Shown: in pieces, positions 1-6,446 of the stretch
How the letters are laid out: each line of letters opens with the position of its first letter
Position numbering within the stretch: position 1 is the stretch's first letter
Origin: an uncultured Acetatifactor sp.
GTDB taxonomy: Bacteria; Bacillota; Clostridia; Lachnospirales; Lachnospiraceae
Direction: 5' to 3'
DNA: 34,545 nucleotides
Assembly: GCA_910585665.1 (NCBI GenBank)
Contig: CAJUFI010000018.1
Location: forward strand, 1 to 34,545
The notes under the pieces: model-generated
Seen by the model: the letters and a program-made list of their open reading frames with translations, nothing else
The model's database searches: none
Told to the model about the DNA's origin: nothing
Position numbers and translations under genes: made by a program

Positions 1-37
1 ATGGAACTATGTGATACGTGGGTTCAAATAGTACATT

Positions 38-57
38 TTATTTTGCGACAGTTCCAT
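38..57. repeat. Possible right end of the 105-bp palindromic repeat family
   Basis: By eye, 17 of 20 bases match the right tip of the 105-bp elements found at 3166, 7891, 7994 and 11761. The remainder of such an element would lie upstream of the window. The first eight bases of the window are also an inverted copy of bases 50-57, so a separate small palindrome is possible. Confidence 0.3.
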
Positions 58-144
58 AGTCAACTGGACGAAAGGGGAGGACGGGGAAAAGGGGAGGCAT
101 ATTGCCCTGTTAGCAGAACAGTATGAGCATAGCGCGAATCTTTG

Positions 145-200
145 CAAGGGACAGAGTTGTCAAAAAATCAAGACGGTTCTTTTGGCAACTCTGTCCCTTG
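145..200. repeat. Long inverted repeat (21-bp arms, 14-base loop)
   Basis: Arms at 145-165 and 180-200 pair over 21 bp with one G:T-type mismatch. There is no T tract on the forward strand after the right arm, so it is not a standard terminator. It ends exactly where the putative promoter at 198-226 begins, so it could also act as a cruciform or an end-of-element structure. Confidence 0.7.
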
Positions 201-226
201 TACCGGATAATGATATATGGTAAAAT
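198..226 (+). promoter_or_regulatory. Putative sigma-70/sigma-A promoter upstream of the ABC relic and ABC gene
   Basis: The -35 is TTGTAC (198-203), the spacer is 17 bases, and the -10 is TAAAAT (221-226). It is the best promoter visible upstream of the 37-codon relic at 299 and the intact ABC transporter at 587, so both may be on one transcript. Confidence 0.5.
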
Positions 227-298
227 GTTCTCATCGTAAGTCAGCTATATGCCCTATTACACGCAACAATATTTGCGATAACGAAGGAGAAATAGAAA

Positions 299-412
299 AT
301 GAGTGGTAAAGGGAACGTTATGGAAATGGGGACGCATGAAGAGCTGATTGGCCAGAAGGGACTGTACTATGACCTGTACATGATGCAGGCGCAGTATTAT
401 ATAGATGAGTGA
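299..412 (+). pseudogene. C-terminal remnant of an ABC exporter ATPase
   Basis: This 37-codon frame has a good ribosome binding site (AAGGAG, 7-8 bases before ATG). Its residues 8-34 read like the extreme C-terminus of an ABC exporter nucleotide-binding domain: an EMGTHEELI motif, then KGLYYDLY and a Gln/Tyr-rich end. The family normally has about 550 residues before this point, including every catalytic motif, and all of that is absent. Its position directly ahead of an intact half-transporter suggests a heterodimeric pair whose first member was deleted down to its tail. Because promoter, ribosome binding site and start are intact, a 37-residue peptide may still be made. Identification is from the motif only. 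Confidence 0.6.
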
Positions 413-424
413 TATAGATGAGTG
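399..424 (+). repeat. Perfect 13-bp tandem duplication at the end of the ABC relic
   Basis: Units 399-411 and 412-424 are identical. The first contains the TGA stop of the 37-codon relic, and the second repeats it just downstream. Confidence 0.85.
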
Positions 425-586
425 AATGAAAAGATTTCCGTTCCTTTTCTGGATTTTCACGATGAAGCTTCCGGGCGGATGATCCGGTACAGCCTGGAGT
501 TGGGGAGAGGGACACAGAATCAACAGATTTTACCGATGTAAACGATGATGCTAATGAACAGACAAAAAAGCATGGAAGGAGAAGAA

Positions 587-2263
587 ATGTTGAAAAGCAT
601 ACTGAAAAAGAACCGAAAAGCATTCCTGCTCAGCCTGATACCGGTGGTAATCGTGGGCATCATGGCTCCGCTGCGATCCTATATCATGCAGCTCCTAATC
701 GATTCCTCCGGCCGTCAGGAGCTTCTGGAGAGGTGTCTTGTGGCCGCAGTCTTCAGCCTGGGGGTATTCCTCTTCGAATGGGGCAGCAAGAAGAGCCAGA
801 CCATCGTGGTGCGGCGCATCGAGAAGAACCTGCGCAACGACCTGATGGGCAGGCTGTTCCATATCTCCGCGAACCAGTTCGAGGAAAAGGGCCTGGCATA
901 TTACCTCTCCAAGTTCACCACGGACATAAAGATCATATTGGACGACGGCGTGAACAATGTGTACGGCATGATCATGCAGGCAGTCTTCATGGTGGTGGCC
1001 GTTGCCTATCTAATCTGTGTGGAGCCGATCATCCTGCTCATCGTGGCAGGGGTGAGCGCCCTGCAGTTCGCGGTGCCGAACATTCTGAAGAAGAGGATCG
1101 CCTCCTCCAGGAAGGGGTATACGGAAGCCCTGGAGCTCTATCTGGACGGGGTGAAGAACGACCTGGGCGGCCACAAGGTCATAAGGACATTCGACGCCAT
1201 AAGGCAGATCCTGGGAAAGCAGGAGAAGCTCAGCGACTTCGTCTGCAGGAAGAACGAGGCCTCCTCCCAGACCCTGTACAGCGCCCAGGCCCTGGCCTCC
1301 TTCGTGAACAACGGGGCCTTCCTGGTGGTCCTGGGAAGCTGCATGTTCTTCGTCACGGCGGGCAGGATGACCGTGGGCGAGGTGGTGGCGATCACCAACA
1401 TGATGAACTTCGTCCTGACCCCGTGCATGTCCATAGCCAACGGCATGATCCAGATAAAGGCCATGGAGAAGGTGAAGGCCGAGCTGGAGGCCCTGCTGGC
1501 GCTGGAGAGCGAGAGCCACGGGAAGGAAGCCCTCCGGGAGGACATCCGGGAGATCCGCCTGGAGCAGGTCGGCCAGAGGATCGGCGAGGGCTTTTCCCTG
1601 GAGGGGCTGAATCTGACCTTCGAGAAGGGCAGGAAATACGCCATCGTGGGCAGGAGCGGAAGCGGGAAATCCAGCATCATCCGGCTGCTCACCGAATACG
1701 GGCCGGAGTACACAGGCCGGATCCTGGTCAACGGGCGGGAGCTTTCGGGGCTCGACAGGGAGAGCGTCATGCACGTGAGCCCGGTGTGCTACCAGCAGAC
1801 CTATCTCTTCAACGACACGATTTTCAACAATGTGGCCCTGTACCAGGACTATACCAAAGAGCAGGTGGCGGAGGCCCTGGAGAAGGCCGGCATCTACGAT
1901 ACCGTCCGCAGGCTCCCCAGGGGGATAGAGGAGGAGATCCAGGAGAACGGGAAGAACTTTTCCGGCGGCGAGCTGCAGAGGATAGCCCTGGCCAGGCTGT
2001 TCCTGCGGAACAAAGCCATGACCTTCCTGGACGAGATCACCTCCGGCCTGGACAATGCCACCGCTTATGAGATTGAGGAAAGGCTGCTGAACGAAGACAT
2101 GACCATAATAAGCATCACCCACCGGTACAACAGGGCGCTGATGCGGAAGTACAGCGAGATCATCGTCATGGACGGCGGGAGGATCGTGGAGAGGGGAAGC
2201 TTTGACGAGCTGATGGAGAGGGAAGGGGCGTTCTATAAGCTGTATAAAGTCCTGGAGGAATGA
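587..2263 (+). CDS. ABC exporter half-transporter (fused permease and ATPase)
   Basis: This 558-residue protein has an N-terminal transmembrane domain (about residues 12-300, several hydrophobic helices) and a C-terminal ATPase. Visible motifs are Walker A GRSGSGKS (355-362), a Q-loop region (CYQQTYLF, about 401-408), signature FSGGE (458-462), Walker B ending FLDE (480-483) and H-loop His512. All ATPase residues look intact, so it should be active. The length fits MsbA/LmrA-type half-transporters, which export lipids, drugs or peptides as dimers; the substrate cannot be read. I chose ATG 587 over the in-frame ATG at 545 because an AAGGAG site lies 5 bases before it. The upstream relic at 299 suggests it once worked as one half of a heterodimer. 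Confidence 0.93.
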   Translation: MLKSILKKNRKAFLLSLIPVVIVGIMAPLRSYIMQLLIDSSGRQELLERCLVAAVFSLGVFLFEWGSKKSQTIVVRRIEKNLRNDLMGRLFHISANQFEEKGLAYYLSKFTTDIKIILDDGVNNVYGMIMQAVFMVVAVAYLICVEPIILLIVAGVSALQFAVPNILKKRIASSRKGYTEALELYLDGVKNDLGGHKVIRTFDAIRQILGKQEKLSDFVCRKNEASSQTLYSAQALASFVNNGAFLVVLGSCMFFVTAGRMTVGEVVAITNMMNFVLTPCMSIANGMIQIKAMEKVKAELEALLALESESHGKEALREDIREIRLEQVGQRIGEGFSLEGLNLTFEKGRKYAIVGRSGSGKSSIIRLLTEYGPEYTGRILVNGRELSGLDRESVMHVSPVCYQQTYLFNDTIFNNVALYQDYTKEQVAEALEKAGIYDTVRRLPRGIEEEIQENGKNFSGGELQRIALARLFLRNKAMTFLDEITSGLDNATAYEIEERLLNEDMTIISITHRYNRALMRKYSEIIVMDGGRIVERGSFDELMEREGAFYKLYKVLEE

Positions 2264-2285
2264 TGGGCGCTTCTCCCCCATTTCA

Positions 2286-2465
2286 ATGAATTCACGAGGT
2301 ACTCATACAGCTTCCAGCGATACCAGGATGCATGTGGCGGCTACCACCATGGAGAAGCTCACGGACTATGTGTTCCATACGCCGGAAGACCCTCTGCGCA
2401 GTCCGGACTGCGTGGCCCAGAGGTGCGAAATGATCGAACAGAACCTGCGGCTCCTCCGGGGCTGA
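2286..2465 (+). pseudogene. C-terminal remnant of a GH130 mannosylglucose phosphorylase-like protein
   Basis: In this frame, residues 14-60 read as the C-terminus typical of GH130 beta-mannosyl phosphorylases: RMHVAATT, then KLTDYVFHTPED, LRSPDCV and a Gln/Asn-rich amphipathic end before TGA. The catalytic five-blade propeller, about 330 residues, is missing. Such enzymes phosphorolyse mannosyl-glucose, often with an epimerase and a second GH130 in mannan-use loci. A second GH130 relic follows immediately, so a small mannoside operon has probably decayed here. Subfamily assignment is from memory of conserved C-terminal text and is tentative. Confidence 0.5.
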
Positions 2466-2568
2466 CGGAAGGGACGGCTTTGCCGACAGCAGGCCGGACA
2501 GAGGACATGCAGGGCTTCGGGCGCACTCCGCGGATGCCTGCCGGGATCGAGGCATTGGAACCGGCCCC

Positions 2569-2928
2569 GCCGTACCCAATATGCCCTGGCAGGAAGGGCC
2601 GGAGTCCTTTACCGGCGCTCCCGTCTGGAGGTATTCGGAGAACCCCATCATCGGGCGCAACCCCCTGAAGAATGTGGTTCGAATCTTCAACAGCGCCGTG
2701 ATGCCCTACGGGGACAGCTTCATCGGCGTGTTCCGCGGAGGCGCGGCGCCCATCGAGACCAGCGAAGGGTGGCTGCTGTTCTACCACGGAGTCACCGGCA
2801 CCTGCAACGGCTATGTGTACAGCATCGGCGGGGCCATCCTGGACATCGAAGGCAGGGAAGGCCGTGAAGGGGCTGAAAATTTTTTGTTGACATTGGCATG
2901 TTCACATGATATAATGCTCATCACGTAG
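2569..2928 (+). pseudogene. Internally deleted GH130 phosphorylase-like relic
   Basis: The frame opens with a typical GH130 N-terminus (NMPWQE, WRYSENPIIGRN, RIFNSAVMPYGDSFIGVFRG). It then jumps directly to the C-terminal blade (PIETSEGWLLFYHGV, CNGYVYSIGGAILD). Roughly 170 residues between them, including most propeller blades, are gone without loss of frame. After about residue 105 the frame runs into the unrelated AT-rich promoter at 2887 and stops at 2928. No ribosome binding site or clear start remains (the first ATG is 2581). It probably derived from a mannooligosaccharide phosphorylase partner of the preceding relic. A folded enzyme is not expected. Confidence 0.65.
2887..2915 (+). promoter_or_regulatory. 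Perfect consensus promoter with extended -10
   Basis: The -35 TTGACA (2887-2892), a 17-base spacer and the -10 TATAAT (2910-2915) match consensus at every position. A TG at 2907-2908 adds the extended -10 motif. It is the strongest promoter in the window and lies at the boundary between GC-rich relic DNA and AT-rich DNA. No protein gene with a ribosome binding site follows; the structured transcript at 2922-3058 does. Confidence 0.85.
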
Positions 2929-3058
2929 ATTTATATCATTTCATGCAACCAGTTTAGATAGCTTGACTGATAAGCGGATGTATTATATTTGAGAGAGCAA
3001 AAATGAGTATCCTAGGGAGTACTCTGCCCTCTTGAAAGTATAATACATCGGCTTTTTT
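2922..3058 (+). ncRNA. Candidate structured small RNA, about 137 nt, ending in a terminator
   Basis: The expected start is about 7 bases after the perfect -10. From 2973 to 3053 the sequence folds as one long interrupted hairpin. The basal stem pairs 2973-2987 with 3039-3053 (15 bp, one mismatch). A middle stem pairs 2991-2999 with 3025-3031 imperfectly. A 5-bp tip pairs 3005-3009 with 3020-3024. Six T residues (3053-3058) follow, as in an intrinsic terminator. I do not recognise the family: no T-box motif is visible and it is too short for usual 6S RNA. It could be a trans-acting or antisense RNA, a plasmid-type control RNA relic, or an attenuator whose gene was lost. Confidence 0.55.
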
Positions 3059-3165
3059 GTTGTGCCGACATGTTCCCACAGGGGAACGCCCGCTCCTTGA
3101 CAACTTAACCGCAGTCTCTGTCGGTCAGGGAAGCACCGCCATGACCTGCAAGATCATGAACATCA

Positions 3166-3270
3166 TAAGGAATTGTCTACAAATAACTGCTGCAAGTTTA
3201 TGGCAATTTTTATTGTATTTCCGGGCTTTTGCCTGAAGCAATTGCAGCAGTTATTTTCCGACAATTCCTA
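3166..3270. repeat. 105-bp palindromic repeat, copy 1 (MITE-like)
   Basis: Terminal inverted repeats begin TAAGGAATTGTC and end GACAATTCCTA. Inner arms (CTGCTGCAA / TTGCAGCAG) extend the pairing, with a centre containing TATTTCCGGGCTTTT. TA at both outer edges suggests TA target duplication. Three other copies in the window have exactly the same length. It has no coding capacity, so any mobility would need a transposase elsewhere. Confidence 0.8.
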
Positions 3271-3295
3271 AGGAACCGCCTGCAGGCAGTTCCTG
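3269..3295. repeat. 27-bp mini-palindrome abutting copy 1
   Basis: It shares the terminal TA of the 105-bp element and repeats only the tip sequences (AAGGAACCGCC / GGCAGTTCCT). It resembles the tandem 27-bp units at 8199-8250. Confidence 0.65.
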
Positions 3296-3330
3296 ACATG
3301 ATTCCGCAGTGAGCGTGCCAAGGATAAACA

Positions 3331-3528
3331 CTGAGGGACTTCAAGCGGTACTGCCTGACCGGAACCGGCAGCCCGCGCCGGGCAGTCAAGAACCTCAACG
3401 AGGAGTCGCCCGCCGATATTCCGGATGAGTTCCGCTGGGCCTTCGACAATCTGGAGGAGATGGAAGTAAGCCCCCAGGCAGCGTCTTCCTTCTATCAGAC
3501 GCGGGAACTGGCGGAAAAAGCATTCTGA
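3331..3528 (+). pseudogene. Unrecognised coding remnant without a start
   Basis: An open frame of 65 codons ends at TGA 3526. Its composition is protein-like: residues 19-48 are acidic with Trp/Phe (DIPDEFRWAFDNLEEMEV), followed by SSFYQTRELAEKAF. There is a stop codon immediately upstream, no start codon or ribosome binding site, and the repeat elements at 3166-3295 lie where the 5' part would be. I do not recognise the family. It is best read as the end of a gene broken by repeat insertion or deletion. Confidence 0.35.
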
Positions 3529-3616
3529 ACGCCCAGCCTGTTCGCAGGCTGCGCCGCTATGTCCGTCCAGGAATGAGAAGATATCTGTAATAATTACGAG
3601 CACGCGAGTGCGGACC

Positions 3617-3625
3617 TGCTATACT
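3617..3625 (+). promoter_or_regulatory. Extended -10 element upstream of the zinc-ribbon protein gene
   Basis: TGC followed by TATACT gives an extended -10 about 85 bases before the ATG at 3710. No good -35 is visible. Confidence 0.4.
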
Positions 3626-3709
3626 ATTTTCATAAGGCACACATCCGGGAAACCAGATGGCCATCCAAATCGTGAAAAGCCTATCCAAAGAAAGGAGGCA
3701 GCTATCATT

Positions 3710-4006
3710 ATGAGATCGTATGGAACATGCCCCAAATGTAAGACAGGCCTGCTGCGGCCCTCCGGCGCAGGCGGGTGCAACTGCACCTGTGAGCTGTGCG
3801 GCTATTGGACCCGCCCGGAATATCTGGAAAGAGAATCCGGTTCGTCCTATGGCAGCAGCTCATGGCACCGCGGCACAAACTACTCATCAAAAAAATACGG
3901 CCAGTCCGAACCGACGCGATATTACGGTTCCGGCAGAAAAAAGAGCGGCTGCGGAACATGGGTTATCGTAATCATCATTCTGTGGTTCCTATTGCAGTAT
4001 TTCTAA
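3710..4006 (+). CDS. Small zinc-ribbon protein with a C-terminal membrane anchor
   Basis: This 98-residue protein has an N-terminal CPKC...CELC four-cysteine knuckle (about residues 7-30), like a zinc ribbon. A Ser/Tyr/Gly-rich middle (about 42-75) follows, then one hydrophobic helix at the extreme C-terminus (WVIVIIILWFLLQYF). This would make it a tail-anchored protein with its zinc ribbon in the cytoplasm. ATG 3710 is chosen because AAAGGAGG lies 11 bases upstream; the frame is open further 5' but without a site. I do not recognise a named family or partner gene. Confidence 0.7.
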   Translation: MRSYGTCPKCKTGLLRPSGAGGCNCTCELCGYWTRPEYLERESGSSYGSSSWHRGTNYSSKKYGQSEPTRYYGSGRKKSGCGTWVIVIIILWFLLQYF

Positions 4007-4016
4007 GCAGACAAAC

Positions 4017-4208
4017 TCAGGGCGCTGCCGCCAGTCTGTAGCTTCCTTTCCGGCTCCCGCCCCGGCTGCCATGCCGGGCGCCGGATTCTGCTGCCTCATC
4101 GTAATCCTGGTTCCGGAATCTCTCTTCCGCCTCCACCGTCTCATCGTATGCGTCCTGAAGATGGTCCCCCTCCGCATCAAGGATGTCTTCCCAATCGATA
4201 CCGGCCAT
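4017..4208 (-). CDS. Small acidic protein of unknown function, possibly the tail of a decayed gene
   Basis: This 63-residue frame begins at an ATG with AGGAGG 9 bases upstream on the reverse strand. The first 42 residues are acidic and protein-like (MAGIDWEDILDAEGDHLQD, then EAEERFRNQDYDEAAE); the end is Gly/Arg/Ser-rich. The frame stays open for about 30 codons upstream of this ATG with plausible text (TPQEPCGGFGENLEIKENRR), and neighbouring frames continue it further. The gene may therefore be the 3' part of a longer, frameshifted one. It converges on the zinc-ribbon gene with 10 bases between stops. No family recognised. Confidence 0.4.
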   Translation of the reverse strand: MAGIDWEDILDAEGDHLQDAYDETVEAEERFRNQDYDEAAESGARHGSRGGSRKGSYRLAAAP

Positions 4209-4509
4209 TTGCAATTTCCTCCTGTTCTCTTTGATTTCCAGGTTTTCCCCGAAGCCGCCGCAGGGTTCCTGCGGCGTTACGGCACTGACACCGCAGACAG
4301 CATGGCGGGAGTTTGATTGGCATGCGCTCCGCCGCGGGGAGCATCTTGCGTCCGGTTTCCTTCTGCGCAGATAGCCCCATTCTCTAAAGAAATCTTTATA
4401 ATTCTTACGGTTTTCTCTTTATACCTCCTCTTTATACTGAAATCATCAAATGACAGCATAACACGCTGAATGTAAGTGTGAATTTTATTGTTAAGAGGAG
4501 GCATATCCC
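4209..4509. other. Intergenic region between divergent genes
   Basis: The left half is GC-rich and still looks coding-like on the reverse strand (open frames continuing the 4017-4208 gene). The right half (about 4385-4500) is AT-rich, with a directly repeated CTCTTTATAC motif (4414-4423 and 4428-4437), and probably holds the promoter of the methyltransferase gene. I see no convincing -35/-10 pair. Confidence 0.4.
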
Positions 4510-5058
4510 ATGTGGCAGTTTTTAAGAGAATACATCAGTGCTCCGAACACGATCGGGGCTATTGCACCCAGCAGCAGGCATCTGGCGGCGGCCATGACGG
4601 CTTCTATTGATTTCGGGAAAGCGCGCTGCGTTGTAGAATACGGGGCGGGGACGGGCGTATTTACCAGAGAGGTGGCAGCAAGAAAAAGGCGGGACACGAC
4701 TTATATTGTAATCGAACAGAATGACCGTTTTTACGAGATGCTTCGGAAACAGTTTCAGGGAATGCCGGGAGTGGTGCTGATCCACGGAGATGCCGGAAAT
4801 GTATGCAGCTTCTTAAGAGAACAGGGGTTTAAGCATGCGGATTATATCATTTCCGGGCTGCCATTTACATCACTCCCCCGGCAGGTGTCCCACAGAATAC
4901 TGTCACAGACCCAAGAGGCTATCGGAGCCAAAGGCGTATTTACCACATTCCAGTATACGCTGCTGCGGAAAGCCTTTCTGGAAAATTATTTCCATATCCG
5001 GAGAATCGTAAGGGTCTGGCAAAACCTGCCCCCGGCATATGTGCTGCACATGAAATGA
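4510..5058 (+). CDS. Phospholipid N-methyltransferase-like SAM-dependent methyltransferase
   Basis: This 182-residue Rossmann-type methyltransferase has motif I VVEYGAGTGVFT (about residues 41-52) and an acidic residue at the end of strand 2 (IVIEQN). The post-motif IIGD-like strand reads DYIISGLPFTSLP (about 111-123). The short length, the N-terminal TIGAIAPSSRHLA segment and the SGLPF motif resemble PmtA/COG3963 enzymes, which methylate phosphatidylethanolamine. rRNA adenine dimethylases share part of this pattern but usually carry NxPY and are longer. GAGGAGG lies 9-10 bases before ATG. It precedes a VTT membrane protein and a two-component pair, so a membrane-lipid role is a reasonable inference; the substrate is unproven. 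Confidence 0.75.
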   Translation: MWQFLREYISAPNTIGAIAPSSRHLAAAMTASIDFGKARCVVEYGAGTGVFTREVAARKRRDTTYIVIEQNDRFYEMLRKQFQGMPGVVLIHGDAGNVCSFLREQGFKHADYIISGLPFTSLPRQVSHRILSQTQEAIGAKGVFTTFQYTLLRKAFLENYFHIRRIVRVWQNLPPAYVLHMK

Positions 5059-5242
5059 TAGTAAATGCCATAGCCATTTTATTAGTGCTTGAAATCCAGC
5101 ATTGTAATGGAAACTATCCTTGCAATGGAAATCAGCATAGAACGTCAAAACAAAGACTGTAAATCGCTTACTATAAAATGCTGCCCCGGGGAGCAAAGCT
5201 CTGCGGATGGTGCGGCATGGACCAATACCAGGAGGTGTCGTT

Positions 5243-5788
5243 ATGTGGTGTGTCTATTTTCTTGTCTGCGTGCTGCTCCCTATCTGTATTCCGGTGCCGG
5301 AAACGGCAGTGGTACTGTGGGGAACCAGACAGATTGGCAGCCTGGGAGCCTTTACCCTTGGGGTCATGGGCTCCGTGCTGGGATTGACGATTATGTATTC
5401 CTTATCTTCCCTGATCGTACATCGTATTTTTAAAGGAAAAAAAGAGAGGCGGCAGCTTGCGTGGCTGCAGCAGCTGACGGGGCGGTACCGCGTTTGGATT
5501 CTCGGCGTACTGCTGATCGTTCCGCTTGTGTCCGATGAAGTGCTCTGCGCAGGCTCCGCTTTTTTAAAAATATCATTGCCTCAGTTCCTGAAAATTGGTA
5601 TAATTGCTAAAATCATATCCATCGGTATGATTGCCTTTTCGGGGTTTTTCGGCAGCTTGTGCGGCCTGAGGCGATGGCAGATGATTGCTGTGGAGCTTCT
5701 GCTTATGTTCCTTGCCTCGGCGTTGCTGCAGCATTTCTGCAAAAAGGGAGAAGCAAACTATCATGAAAGAATTCATACTGGTTGTTGA
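5243..5788 (+). CDS. VTT/DedA-like (SNARE-associated) integral membrane protein
   Basis: This 181-residue protein is very hydrophobic with about five membrane segments. The N-terminal pattern (CIPVPETAVVLWG, then GSLGAFTLGVMGSVLG) and the later GRYRVWILGVLLIVPLVSDE resemble the VTT domain of DedA/TVP38 proteins, a family linked to lipid scrambling and membrane homeostasis. ATG 5243 is preferred because GGAGG lies 8 bases upstream; in-frame codons start at 5207 without a site. Its 3' end overlaps the response regulator start by 26 bases, indicating translational coupling. The residue pattern is weaker than in canonical DedA, so the name is tentative. Confidence 0.6.
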   Translation: MWCVYFLVCVLLPICIPVPETAVVLWGTRQIGSLGAFTLGVMGSVLGLTIMYSLSSLIVHRIFKGKKERRQLAWLQQLTGRYRVWILGVLLIVPLVSDEVLCAGSAFLKISLPQFLKIGIIAKIISIGMIAFSGFFGSLCGLRRWQMIAVELLLMFLASALLQHFCKKGEANYHERIHTGC

Positions 5789-6446
5789 CGACGATAAAGA
5801 TATCTGCAGACTTCTGGGCATCTACCTGGGCAATGAGGGCTACCGTTACCTCACCTGTGAAAATGCGGCCCAGGCGCTGGATATCCTGGAACACTATCAG
5901 GTAGACCTGATCCTGATGGACGTGATGATGCCGGGAATCGACGGCATCAGCGCCTGCCTGCAGATAAGGGAAAGGAGCAGAATGCCCATTATATTCATGT
6001 CGGCAAAATCAGAAGACATAGACATCATACAGGGGCTCACGGTGGGGGGAGACGATTATGTGACCAAGCCCTTTCAGCCCATTGAGCTCCTCGCCCGCAT
6101 CAAAGCCCAGCTCCGCCGCTATAAACAGTACAATGAGACGGAAAAGCCGGCGCACACGCTCCAGGTGGAGGATCTGACGGTGGACATGGAAAGCCGCCAG
6201 GTGTGGGTAAGCGGGCGGGAAGTCAGGCTGACGCGCAAGGAGTACGACATCCTGGAGTATATGCTGCGGAACAAGGGGCAGGTGCTGACCATGGCGCAGA
6301 TTTATGAAGCGGTATGGCATGAAGAATTCTTCTGTTCGGAAAATGCAGTGATGATGCATATCGCCAATCTCCGCAATAAACTGAACTGGGACAATGTCCA
6401 TTCGGATTTTATCAAGACCTGTTGGGGAAGAGGGTATCAGATATGA
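5763..6446 (+). CDS. OmpR/VanR-type response regulator
   Basis: This 227-residue protein has a receiver domain (residues 1-115) with the acidic pocket DDD (9-11), phosphoacceptor Asp53 in LILMDVMMPG and Lys102 in TKPF. A winged-helix DNA-binding domain (about 128-227) shows the typical RLTRKEYDILEYML and NAVMMHIANLRNKL. ATG 5763 follows AAAGGGAG by 11 bases and starts inside the upstream membrane gene. The stop overlaps the start of the histidine kinase (ATGA). It probably controls its own operon and envelope genes. Confidence 0.92.
   Translation: MKEFILVVDDDKDICRLLGIYLGNEGYRYLTCENAAQALDILEHYQVDLILMDVMMPGIDGISACLQIRERSRMPIIFMSAKSEDIDIIQGLTVGGDDYVTKPFQPIELLARIKAQLRRYKQYNETEKPAHTLQVEDLTVDMESRQVWVSGREVRLTRKEYDILEYMLRNKGQVLTMAQIYEAVWHEEFFCSENAVMMHIANLRNKLNWDNVHSDFIKTCWGRGYQI

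Noticed and set aside
1010..2281. Long reverse-strand open frame opposite the ABC gene
   Set aside because: Antisense shadow of a GC-rich gene: His/Pro/Gln/Leu-rich composition, no ribosome site, and the forward frame has all ABC motifs.
2916..3058. T-box or known riboswitch
   Set aside because: No T-box antiterminator motif or recognisable aptamer core, and no downstream gene with a ribosome site.
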